Assembly (NCBI RefSeq): GCF_004959935.1
Contig: NZ_SMYN01000005.1
Span: 124,001 to 188,000, forward strand
DNA length: 64,000 bases
Origin: Falsirhodobacter xinxiangensis
Lineage (GTDB): Bacteria > Pseudomonadota > Alphaproteobacteria > Rhodobacterales > Rhodobacteraceae
Reading direction: 5' to 3'
Shown: positions 8,577 to 16,080 of the stretch, piece after piece
How positions within the stretch are numbered: position 1 is the first letter of the stretch
Layout: the number at the start of each line of letters is the position of its first letter
The notes under the pieces: generated by a model
Database searches by the model: none
What the model saw: the letters and a program-made list of their open reading frames with translations, nothing else
Told to the model about the DNA's origin: nothing
Translations under genes and position numbers: made by a program

Positions 8577-9584
8577 CTATGGCAACAGGGCAGCGTTGCG
8601 CAGCGCGGCAAGGTCGGCGCTGCCGGTGCAGAAACAGGCGGTGCGAAGCTGGCCTTCAAAGGTGGCGAACACCTCGATCACCGCCTCGGGGCTTTGGGTG
8701 GCGGCGGGCAGGATCGCGGCGGCATAGCCGACAAGGTCCGCGCCCAGCCGGATCGCACGGGCCGCGTCCAGCCCGTCCGCGATGCCGCCCGATCCGATGA
8801 TGGGCGTGGCGGGACAGGCGGCGCGAGCCTCGGCGATGGCGAGGCTTGTGGGGATGCCCCAATCGCCGAACGCCTCGGCCACGGCGCGCTGGCGGGGGGT
8901 GGCGGCGCGTTCCGCCTCGACCAGCGCCCAGCTGGTGCCGCCCGCGCCCGCCACGTCGATGGCGGTGACGCCGCGATCCGCCAGTGCCCGCGCAACATCG
9001 CCGGAAATGCCTGCGCCGACTTCCTTGACCACCACCGGAACGGCTTCCGCCAGTGCACCGATCCGGTCCAGCAGCCCGCGCCAGTCGCGGTCGCCCTCGG
9101 GCTGAAGCGCCTCTTGCAGCGGGTTCAGGTGGACGATCACCGCATCCGCGCCGATCTGGTCCATCGCGCGGCGGGCATGGTCCGGGCCGTAACCCCGGTT
9201 CAGCTGCGCCGCGCCGAAATTGGCAAGGATCGGGACCGACGGGGCCAGCGCCCGCAGCCCTGCGTCCAGCCCGCCCGCCTCGCCGCCCTCCAGCGCCACG
9301 CGCTGCGATCCGACGGCCAGCGGGATCGTCAGCGCCTCGCAGGCCAGCGCGAGGTTGCGGTTGATCGTCGCGGCCTGACCCGTGCCGCCGGTCATCGAAC
9401 TGACCATGAAGGGCAGGGCGATCCGGCGGCCAAGAAACCGCGTGGACAGGTCGATGGCACCGAAATCCAGCTCGGGCAGGGCGACATGGCGAAAACGCAC
9501 CGCGTCCAGCCCCGTCCGCCCGTCACCCGAGCCACGCCCCTCCAGCACGATGTTCAGATGCTGGGCCTTGCGCGTGCTGATCAT
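8577..9584 (-). CDS. fni: Isopentenyl-diphosphate delta-isomerase, type 2 (FMN-dependent)
   Basis: 335 residues. It interconverts isopentenyl and dimethylallyl diphosphate, supplying both substrates for CrtE next door. Type 2 is shown by a TIM barrel with FMN/NADPH motifs: N-terminal RKAQHLNI, FMVSSMTGGTGQA, AVGSQRVALEG, VHLNPLQEALQPEGD with the catalytic Gln region, VVKEVGAGIS, DVAGAGGTSWALVE and IGSGGIADGLDAA. The unrelated type 1 enzyme would be a Nudix protein. I chose the ATG at 9584, the first Met that fits the family start; the frame stays open far upstream through crtE antisense sequence. It is divergent from crtE with 84 bp between them. No mevalonate gene is in the window. Confidence 0.95.
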   Translation of the reverse strand: MISTRKAQHLNIVLEGRGSGDGRTGLDAVRFRHVALPELDFGAIDLSTRFLGRRIALPFMVSSMTGGTGQAATINRNLALACEALTIPLAVGSQRVALEGGEAGGLDAGLRALAPSVPILANFGAAQLNRGYGPDHARRAMDQIGADAVIVHLNPLQEALQPEGDRDWRGLLDRIGALAEAVPVVVKEVGAGISGDVARALADRGVTAIDVAGAGGTSWALVEAERAATPRQRAVAEAFGDWGIPTSLAIAEARAACPATPIIGSGGIADGLDAARAIRLGADLVGYAAAILPAATQSPEAVIEVFATFEGQLRTACFCTGSADLAALRNAALLP

Positions 9585-9668
9585 GAGGCTTTCCGGATTT
9601 GACTTGGGCGGCGTTCCCTCCAGATAGACGAAAAGACCCCCACGGCAAACGGAAGCGATCGCTACCCG
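9585..9668. promoter_or_regulatory. Divergent promoter region between fni and crtE
   Basis: The 84-bp gap should hold both start signals. On the plus strand TTGACT (9599-9604) lies 17-18 bp upstream of a poor -10 match (AGATAGA, about 9622-9628) and could serve crtE. For fni on the minus strand only a weak TTGCCG/TATCTG pair is visible. I see no TGT-N12-ACA (PpsR/CrtJ-type) palindrome. Confidence 0.3.
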
Positions 9669-10601
9669 ATGAACATGACGCCGGAACTCTGCCCGCCGCA
9701 GGATCATGCGGTGCGTTTCAAGACCTTTCGCCGCGCGTTGGAGGATCGGATGCGTCTGCATCTGCATGTGCCGGATGCGCCCGCGCGCCTGATGGCGGCA
9801 TCGCAGGACGCGATGACCTCGGGCAAGCGGATGCGGCCGTTCCTGCTGCATCTGGTGGCGGGCGATGCGCGAGATGCTGTGCTGGACGCGGGCTGCGCGG
9901 TGGAAATGGTGCATTCGGCGTCGCTGATACTGGATGATCTGCCCTGCATGGACGATGCCGCGCTGCGCCGGGGGCGACCTGCGACACATGTGGCCTTTGG
10001 GCAGGCGACGGCGATCCTCGGCTCGGTCGGGCTGCTCAATCAGGCGTTCGCGCTGGTGGGCGGGTTGCCCGCGACGGATGCGCAGCGGATCGAACTGGTG
10101 GGTGCCCTGTCGCGAGCCGTCGGGTGGGGCGGGCTGGTCGCGGGGCAGGAGTTGGACGTGAACGGGTTCGATCCTGCCGACCGCCCGGCGAACCGCTGCG
10201 ACAGCGCGATCCGCCGCATCGATCAGGTCAACCGGATGAAGACGGGGGTGCTGCTGGTCGCCTCGGTCGAGATGGGGGCGATTCTGGCCGGGCTGTCCAC
10301 CGCCCGCCGCGCGGCCCTGCGCCGCTTTGCCGAGGATCTGGGGCAGGCGTTCCAGATCGCGGATGATCTGCTGGACGTGACCAAGACGCCCGAGGAGGCC
10401 GGCAAGGACACCGGCAAGGATGAGGGCAAGACGAATTTCGTCGCCGAACTGGGCGCGGCGCGGGCGCAGAAACGCTGCCTCGACCTGCTGCTTCGGGCGG
10501 GCCATGCGCTGGACGCCTCGGGGATCGACCCTGCGCCGTTCCAGTGGATGATCGCGCAGGTGTTCGATCCGGCGGTGCTGGCGGCACGGGCGGCGCGATG
10601 A
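9669..10601 (+). CDS. crtE: Geranylgeranyl diphosphate synthase (polyprenyl synthetase)
   Basis: 310 residues. It condenses IPP with allylic diphosphates, most likely to GGPP for phytoene synthesis. The first Asp-rich motif DDLPCMDD (residues 89-96) followed by LRRGRPATH is of the bacterial DDxxxxD type; the second, DDLLD (232-236), is followed by KDTGKDEGKTNFV. GKRMRPFLL near residue 52 is the conserved substrate-binding GKRxRP. Product length cannot be read with certainty (a farnesyl product is possible), but direct coupling to crtZ and the neighbouring crtB/I/Y favour CrtE. The stop overlaps the crtZ start (ATGA). No strong ribosome site is visible; ATG codons at 9669 and 9675 are both possible. 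Confidence 0.93.
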   Translation: MNMTPELCPPQDHAVRFKTFRRALEDRMRLHLHVPDAPARLMAASQDAMTSGKRMRPFLLHLVAGDARDAVLDAGCAVEMVHSASLILDDLPCMDDAALRRGRPATHVAFGQATAILGSVGLLNQAFALVGGLPATDAQRIELVGALSRAVGWGGLVAGQELDVNGFDPADRPANRCDSAIRRIDQVNRMKTGVLLVASVEMGAILAGLSTARRAALRRFAEDLGQAFQIADDLLDVTKTPEEAGKDTGKDEGKTNFVAELGAARAQKRCLDLLLRAGHALDASGIDPAPFQWMIAQVFDPAVLAARAAR

Positions 10602-11095
10602 TCGCGGTTCTGGTCGTCATCGCCACCGTCGCCTTCATGGAATGGGTCGCATGGGCGGCGCATAAATATATCATGCACGGCTGGGGCTGGGGCTGGCACA
10701 AGTCGCATCACGAGGAGCGCCACGGGGCGTTCGAGATGAACGACCTTTACGCCGTCGTCTTCGCCGTCATCGCGATCGGGATGTTTGCGGCGGGTGAATG
10801 GTGGTGGCGTCCGGCGACATGGGTTGCCATCGGGGTGACGCTTTACGGCGTTCTGTATTTCGTGGCGCATGACGGGCTGGTGCATAAACGCTGGCCGTTC
10901 ACCTATATCCCGCGCAAGGGTTACGCCAAGCGGCTGTATCAGGCCCACCGCCTGCACCACGCGGTCGAGGGGAAGGAGGGCTGCGTGTCCTTCGGCTTCA
11001 TCTATGCCAAACCCGTGAAGGATCTGGTGAAGGAGCTGGACCACAACCGCAAGATCGACCGCGCCGCGCTGGACGAGGTTCAGGACGGGCGCTGA
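10598..11095 (+). CDS. crtZ: Beta-carotene hydroxylase
   Basis: 165 residues, a non-heme di-iron membrane hydroxylase that adds 3- and 3'-OH groups to beta-carotene, giving zeaxanthin. The His clusters expected of the fatty-acid-hydroxylase superfamily are intact: HKYIMH and HKSHHEERH near the N-terminus, HDGLVHKRW and HRLHH in the C-terminal half. Membrane segments lie at the N-terminus (IAVLVVIATVAFMEWVAWAAH) and in the middle. The ATG at 10598 overlaps the crtE stop by four bases, showing translational coupling. The 3' end overlaps the convergent crtB by 16 bp. Confidence 0.96.
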   Translation: MIAVLVVIATVAFMEWVAWAAHKYIMHGWGWGWHKSHHEERHGAFEMNDLYAVVFAVIAIGMFAAGEWWWRPATWVAIGVTLYGVLYFVAHDGLVHKRWPFTYIPRKGYAKRLYQAHRLHHAVEGKEGCVSFGFIYAKPVKDLVKELDHNRKIDRAALDEVQDGR

Positions 11096-11964
11096 TACAG
11101 CCCCGTGCGCGGGATGTTCGGCTTGGGTCTTGCGACGTCCCATGCGGCCGCGGCGAACAGCAGCGCCTTTTCGGGTTTCGTGGTGGAGACGCGGGTGGCC
11201 CACTGATCCGGCCCCTTGCGCAGCTTGACCCCGATGGCGCGGTAAACCCGCCGTGCCGCCGCAATGGCCAGTGCCGACCGGGGCGGCAATGCGGCCATGC
11301 CGACCATCGCGCTGTCGTAATAGACCTCGGCCATATCCAGCAGTTCCAGCGCCATCCGGTGCAGTTCTGGCCACTGGTCGCGGTGGCCCGTGACCTGCAT
11401 CATGGTGGGCAGATAGACGCGGCCCGCCTGCGCATCCTCGATCACATCGCGGGAGATGTTGGTCAGTTGCATCGCGATGCCAAGGTCCGAGGCGCGGTCC
11501 AGAATGCGCGGATCGCTGACGCCCATGATCTGCGCCATCATCACGCCGACGACCCCCGCGACGTGATAGCAGTAGTCCAGCAGGTCGTCGGTCGTGCGAT
11601 ACTGCCGCTCCTCCACATCCATCGCGAACCCGTCCAGAAGCTGGTGCGGATAGATGGCAGGGATGTTTCGGCGGGCGCAGACGCGGGCCAGCGCCTCGAA
11701 TACCGGACCCTCGGGGTTGCCTGCCAGCGCCGCATCCGTTTGGCGGCGCAGTTCGGCCAGACGCTGGACCTGACCCGTCCGAAAGTCGGCGGCCTGTTCG
11801 CGTCCGCCCTCCTGCCCGTCGATCACATCGTCGCAATGGCGGCACCAGGCATAGAGCATCACGCAATCGTCGCGCGTCTCGCGGTCGAAGATGCGGGCGG
11901 CGGCGGCGAAGCTTTTGGAGCCCTTGGCGATGGACTCCTCGGAGTTTGCAACGACCTCATCCAT
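11080..11964 (-). CDS. crtB: Phytoene synthase
   Basis: 294 residues. It joins two GGPP molecules to 15-cis-phytoene. Family features are present: SKSFAAAARIF at the N-terminus, the first Asp motif DDVID (45-49) after YAWCRHC, and the second in TNISRDVIEDAQAGRVYLP. It is the last gene of crtY-crtI-crtB; its ATG overlaps the crtI stop by 8 bp, so the three genes are almost certainly translated from one mRNA. Its end overlaps crtZ tail to tail, with no terminator between, so both convergent transcripts run into each other. Confidence 0.96.
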   Translation of the reverse strand: MDEVVANSEESIAKGSKSFAAAARIFDRETRDDCVMLYAWCRHCDDVIDGQEGGREQAADFRTGQVQRLAELRRQTDAALAGNPEGPVFEALARVCARRNIPAIYPHQLLDGFAMDVEERQYRTTDDLLDYCYHVAGVVGVMMAQIMGVSDPRILDRASDLGIAMQLTNISRDVIEDAQAGRVYLPTMMQVTGHRDQWPELHRMALELLDMAEVYYDSAMVGMAALPPRSALAIAAARRVYRAIGVKLRKGPDQWATRVSTTKPEKALLFAAAAWDVARPKPNIPRTGLYQRPS

Positions 11965-13417
11965 GGATCATCAGCCCCGCCGTTGCCTCGGCGCTGCCCA
12001 CGACGCCGGGGATGCCCGCGCCGGGATGGGTGCCTGCACCGACGATATACATATTGGACAGCCGGTCGTCGCGGTTATGCGGGCGGAACCACGCGCTTTG
12101 GGTCAGGATCGGTTCGATCGAAAAGGCCGATCCGTGATGGGCGTTCAACTGATCGCGAAAGTCGAAGGGCGTGAAGTGCCGCACAGTCGCCAGATCGCGG
12201 CGCAGGTTCGGGATATACCGCGCCTCCAGATAGTCCAGAATCCGGTCGCGATAGGCGGGGCCAGCCACGTCCCAGTCGATATCCGCCGTTCCCAGATGCG
12301 GCACGGGCGACAGGACGTAATAGGCGCTGTCGCCTTCGGGCGCGAGACTGTCATCCGTCACCGACGGCGCGTGCAGGTAAAGCGAGAAGTCGTCCGCAAG
12401 CCCGTCCGTCTTGAAGACGTCGCGGATCAGCTCGCGATAGCGCGGACCGAACAGGACCATGTGATGCTTCAGATCCGGGCGTTTGCCGCGCAGGCCGAAA
12501 TAGACGACGAACAGCGACATGGAATGCCGCTTTGCCGCCAGCTTCCTGCCCTTCGGATCGCCCAGAAGCTTGTCATAGGTGTGAACCACGTCGGCATTGC
12601 TCGCGACCATGTCGAAGGCCGTCGTCACGCCGCCCACCGTCACGCCCGTCGCCTGCCCGCCCGAGGTTTCGATCCGGTCCACCTCGGCATTCATCACCAC
12701 CCGTCCGCCCAGATCCTCCAGCAGCCGCACCATTCCTGCGACCAGCGCTCCGGTGCCGCCCTTGGCGAACCACACGCCGCCCTGCCGTTCCAGCGCGTGG
12801 ATCAGGGCATAGATCGACGACGTCTCGAACGGGTTGCCCCCGACCAGCAGGGTGTGGAAGCTGAACGCCTGACGAAGCTGGTCGTCCTTGATGAACTTCG
12901 CCACCATCGAATAGACGCTGCGCCAGCTTTGCAGGCGGGCAAGCTGCGGCGCGGCCTTTATCATCGACCGGAAATGGAGGAAGGGGACGGTGCCCAGCTT
13001 CTCGTATCCTTCGGCATAGACATCGCGGGAATAGGCGAGGAAGCGGCGGTAGCCATCCACATCCGCGGGCGATTTCGCGGCGATCTGGCGGTCGATGGCC
13101 GCCTGATCGTCGGCGTAATCGAAGCGGAAGCCATCCTCCCAGCACAGCTGATAGAAGGGCGCGACGGGCAGGAGGGTCACGTAATCCTCCATCCGGCGGC
13201 CCGACAACGTCCACAGCTTGCGCAGGCAGTCCGGGTCCGTGATGACCGTCGGCCCTGCGTCGAAGATGAAACCGTCATCGTGATAGACATAGGCCCGCCC
13301 GCCCGGCTTGTCGCGCTTTTCGAAGACGGTGGTGGCGATGCCCGCGCTTTGCAGGCGGATGGCAAGGGCAAGACCGCCAAGGCCAGCGCCGATCACGGCG
13401 GCGGTGCGTTCAGGCAT
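11957..13417 (-). CDS. crtI: Phytoene desaturase (lycopene-forming)
   Basis: 486 residues, FAD-dependent CrtI type. The N-terminal dinucleotide site is AAVIGAGLGGLALAIRLQSAG followed by FEKRDKPGGRAYVY; the C-terminal carotenoid-desaturase signature appears as NMYIVGAGTHPGAGIPGVVGSAEATAG. The enzyme introduces double bonds into phytoene. Four desaturations to lycopene are inferred from the lycopene cyclase gene immediately upstream, whereas three-step enzymes of purple bacteria sit with crtC/D/F, absent here. It overlaps crtY by 8 bp at its start and crtB by 8 bp at its end. Confidence 0.96.
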   Translation of the reverse strand: MPERTAAVIGAGLGGLALAIRLQSAGIATTVFEKRDKPGGRAYVYHDDGFIFDAGPTVITDPDCLRKLWTLSGRRMEDYVTLLPVAPFYQLCWEDGFRFDYADDQAAIDRQIAAKSPADVDGYRRFLAYSRDVYAEGYEKLGTVPFLHFRSMIKAAPQLARLQSWRSVYSMVAKFIKDDQLRQAFSFHTLLVGGNPFETSSIYALIHALERQGGVWFAKGGTGALVAGMVRLLEDLGGRVVMNAEVDRIETSGGQATGVTVGGVTTAFDMVASNADVVHTYDKLLGDPKGRKLAAKRHSMSLFVVYFGLRGKRPDLKHHMVLFGPRYRELIRDVFKTDGLADDFSLYLHAPSVTDDSLAPEGDSAYYVLSPVPHLGTADIDWDVAGPAYRDRILDYLEARYIPNLRRDLATVRHFTPFDFRDQLNAHHGSAFSIEPILTQSAWFRPHNRDDRLSNMYIVGAGTHPGAGIPGVVGSAEATAGLMIHG

Positions 13418-14501
13418 TCTGTCTCCGTTCGGGAAGGGCGCGGATGGCGCGAAGGATGGGCACGGGCGGCTTGCCGATCAGGATGCGGGCCATGTCGGCC
13501 TGCGTGGTGTTCCCGGCATAGAATCGTTCGATCAGCGTCTCGGGCAGGCGATAGAATCGCTCCAGCACGCGCCAACGCTCGGTGGGGTCGGCGGCGCGGA
13601 ACAGCATCCGGGTCAGCAGGCGATAGAAGGGGCGGTCGCGGGCGATGGCATCCTCGCGCAGGGCCGCGCCGAGATTGCCCTGCCAATGCTGCGCAATGAT
13701 GTTCGCGCTGCGCACCGCGTCGGGCAGGGAATAGCCGGTGACGGGATGGAACCGCGCCGCACGCATCCCGATGCGCGGGACTTCTGCCCCCCGCCAGAAG
13801 GCCGCCGCGTCGAAGGACAGCGCGATGGGCAGCGCGCCCGTCTCCTCGCGCAGGGTTTCGCGGATCTGCCAGCCCTGGGCGGCGGCATAGGCGGCGACGC
13901 CCTCGCGCAGCCCCTCCAACCCCGGTGTGTCCGCGTATCGCGTGTCCTCGATCAGCAACCGGGTCGGAGAGAAGGGCAGCAGATAGACGAAACGGTAACC
14001 CCCTTCCTGCGCCACGGTCGCGTCCATGATGACGGGCAGGGTCAGGCCGTGCGGGGCGGTAAGCTCTACCTCTAGCCCAAGGAACTTCTGGAACCCGATC
14101 TCCAGCGCCGGGTGGGGGGCGAAGCCGCGCGCGTCGATCACGCATTGCGCGTCGATCCGCTGGCCCGCGATGACGTGGTCGGGCGCGATATGCGTGGCCT
14201 TGGCGCGAAGGACGTTCGGCGCGGGCAGGCTTTCGGGCGTGATCGTCGCGTATCCCGCGCGCAGCGTGCGGCGGTGGCCGGGAAAGCGGACCTCTTGCCC
14301 CGGCCATTCATGCGCGATGGCGGGCGAGAGCCAGCGGCGATCCTGCCCGGTGATGTCATGTTCGTGGAACGACCACGTATGGTTCGCGGGCGGCGAGGGA
14401 TCGACCATCAGCACGCGCGGCGGTTTCGGCACGGCAGCAAGCCGCAGCGCCGCGATACGTGCCGCCAGTCCAGCCCCTACGAAAACGATATCCGCCTGCA
14501 T
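13410..14501 (-). CDS. crtY: Lycopene beta-cyclase
   Basis: 363 residues, CrtY type. It closes beta rings on both ends of lycopene. Visible signatures: N-terminal IVFVGAGLAARIAAL, NHTWSFHEHD, QEVRFPGHRRTL, VIDARGF, GFQKFLGLEVEL, LPVIMDATVAQEGGYRFVYLLPFSP followed by IEDTRY, FHPVTGYSLPDAV and IERFYAG, all matching proteobacterial CrtY as I recall it. The usual GAGLANG turn reads GAGLAAR, a mild change in the FAD-binding loop. crtY starts only 25 bp after the stop of the ScfR-type regulator on the same strand, without a clear promoter between, so it may be read from the regulator's promoter. Confidence 0.95.
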   Translation of the reverse strand: MQADIVFVGAGLAARIAALRLAAVPKPPRVLMVDPSPPANHTWSFHEHDITGQDRRWLSPAIAHEWPGQEVRFPGHRRTLRAGYATITPESLPAPNVLRAKATHIAPDHVIAGQRIDAQCVIDARGFAPHPALEIGFQKFLGLEVELTAPHGLTLPVIMDATVAQEGGYRFVYLLPFSPTRLLIEDTRYADTPGLEGLREGVAAYAAAQGWQIRETLREETGALPIALSFDAAAFWRGAEVPRIGMRAARFHPVTGYSLPDAVRSANIIAQHWQGNLGAALREDAIARDRPFYRLLTRMLFRAADPTERWRVLERFYRLPETLIERFYAGNTTQADMARILIGKPPVPILRAIRALPERRQNA

Positions 14502-14526
14502 GGGGCAGGACTTAGGTGGCGCCGCA

Positions 14527-15954
14527 TCAAAGGCGAGAGCCTTCGCCCTCGAATCGGAAGATTGCGAGGCTGCGTTCCTCCTCGTCCACGATCAGGCGGC
14601 GGTTGATCGGCGCCTGCGCGCGCGATGCGCAGTTGGGCCGTTCGCACAGATAGCAGTTCAGGCCGATTTCCGTCGGCTGGGCGCGGTCCATGTTCAACTG
14701 GTCGGCATAGACCAGACGCGGGGCATAGGCGATGTCGCAGCCAAGCCCGATGGCCAGCTTCTGACCCGGGCTGCCATAGGTGCCGCCCATCCGCTGGATC
14801 GCCCGCGCGACGGAGATATAGCTGGCCCCGTCCGGCATGCGGATCACCTGCGTGCGGATCTGGTCGGGCGTCTCGAACGCCGCATGGATGTTCCACAGCG
14901 GGCATGTGCCGCCGAATTTGGAAAACGGAAACCGCCCCGCGCTGAAGCGTTTCGACACGTTCCCCGCCCGATCCACGCGCACGAAGAAGAATGGCACCCC
15001 TCGCGCATCGGGGCGTTGCAGCGTGGTCATCCGGTGGGCGATCTGTTCGAGGCTGCATCCGAAGCGGTGGCTCAGAAGTTCGATGTCGTAACGCGCGCTC
15101 TCGCAGGCGGCGAGGAAGCGGCGATAGGGCATCAGCAGGGCGGCGGCGAAGTAATTGGCAAGGCTGGTGCGGACCAGCGCCGCCGCTGCGCCCTCCAGCC
15201 CCGATCCGCCCATGACGGCGGCGATGGTCTCGTGCTGTTCCAGCCGCGCCAGAAGCACCGCGATCTGGAACCGGCGGCTGCTTTGCCCCAGCAGCTCCGA
15301 CAGCAGCAATTCCCGACGATGCGGGACATAGCGGCGAAGCTGGCCGGCCAGAACCTCGGCCGGAAGGATGCGGGCGCGGATGCCGTGGCGGGCCAGCCGT
15401 TCGGTCAGCGCGACATGCGGCTCGCCCCGATGCAGCAACATGTCCTCGGCCATCGCCTCGGCGGCGCGGTCCAGCGCGTCGATGTAGTTGCTGCGGTCGT
15501 AATACCAGCTTCGCACCGCCTCGACCGGGCGCTGGCCCTGTTCCAGAACCTCCACCTTCTCGCGGTCCTGCACCCCGCTGTCGGCGCGCAGGGCCAGATC
15601 GCGATAACGGTCGTGCAGGCGGACCAGTGCGGCGGCGATATTCGGTGCGGCGTGCAGGGCCTGTTCGATCTCTGACCGCCCTACGCTCGCCTCCAGCGCC
15701 GGGTCCTTCAGCGCGGCGGCAAGGTCGGTCGCAAGCTGGGCATCGCTGCCGGGGGCGAGTTCGGAGACGTTCAGGTCATAGACCGCCGCCAGCCGCATCA
15801 GAAGCCGGGCGCTGGCGGGTCGCTGGTTCGCCTCGATCAGTGTGATGTAGCTGGCAGAGACGTCCAGCTCCGCCGCCATCTGCGCCTGGGTCAGCCCCAG
15901 CGACTGGCGCAACGACCGCAGGCGCGGGCCGATGATCAGCTTCTCCTCTCGCAT
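14527..15954 (-). CDS. ramB: XRE-family regulator of acyl-CoA/glyoxylate metabolism (ScfR/RamB type)
   Basis: 475 residues. An N-terminal XRE helix-turn-helix (GPRLRSLRQSLGLTQAQMAAELDVSASYITLIEANQ, residues about 9-43) is followed by an IrrE/DUF955-like middle region and a C-terminal DUF2083 domain with clustered cysteines (GLNCYLCERPNCASRAQAP), the architecture of the short-chain fatty-acyl regulators ScfR/RamB. Relatives sense acyl-CoA or acetate status and control glyoxylate-cycle or ethylmalonyl-CoA genes. It is divergent from the malate-synthase-like gene and aceA, which fits that role. I start at the ATG at 15954 (MREEKLIIGP), next to the HTH domain; the frame is open 63 bases further upstream. 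Possible binding repeats are listed at 15959-16057. Confidence 0.85.
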   Translation of the reverse strand: MREEKLIIGPRLRSLRQSLGLTQAQMAAELDVSASYITLIEANQRPASARLLMRLAAVYDLNVSELAPGSDAQLATDLAAALKDPALEASVGRSEIEQALHAAPNIAAALVRLHDRYRDLALRADSGVQDREKVEVLEQGQRPVEAVRSWYYDRSNYIDALDRAAEAMAEDMLLHRGEPHVALTERLARHGIRARILPAEVLAGQLRRYVPHRRELLLSELLGQSSRRFQIAVLLARLEQHETIAAVMGGSGLEGAAAALVRTSLANYFAAALLMPYRRFLAACESARYDIELLSHRFGCSLEQIAHRMTTLQRPDARGVPFFFVRVDRAGNVSKRFSAGRFPFSKFGGTCPLWNIHAAFETPDQIRTQVIRMPDGASYISVARAIQRMGGTYGSPGQKLAIGLGCDIAYAPRLVYADQLNMDRAQPTEIGLNCYLCERPNCASRAQAPINRRLIVDEEERSLAIFRFEGEGSRL

Positions 15955-15958
15955 GACA

Positions 15959-16057
15959 AACCTTACCGAAATCCCCCAAACGCATGACAAGCGTGACAGC
16001 ATGACCCTTTCTGTCAAGGAAATTATCGCGCCCGCAGCATGACCTTACTAACCTTAC
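15959..16057. promoter_or_regulatory. Repeated CCTTAC motifs in the ramB/glyoxylate intergenic region
   Basis: The 8-mer AACCTTAC occurs at 15959-15966 and 16050-16057, and GACCTTAC at 16041-16048, so two copies lie 9 bp apart just before the ribosome site of the malate-synthase-like gene and one beside the ramB start. This is a plausible operator set for the divergent ramB, but it is not the RamB site known from Corynebacterium, and the repeats were seen by eye only. TGACAAGCGTGACA near 15984 may also matter. Confidence 0.35.
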
Positions 16058-16080
16058 ATCATGAGGAAGGAGGACTTGCG

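Noticed and set aside
8577-14501. A photosynthesis gene cluster or spheroidene pathway
   Set aside because: No crtA, crtC, crtD, crtF, bch, puf or ppsR gene is present; crtY and crtZ point to cyclic xanthophylls.
8577-14501. The carotenoid block as a horizontally acquired island
   Set aside because: No integrase, repeat, tRNA attachment site or visible composition change borders it; the unusual gene order alone is not enough.
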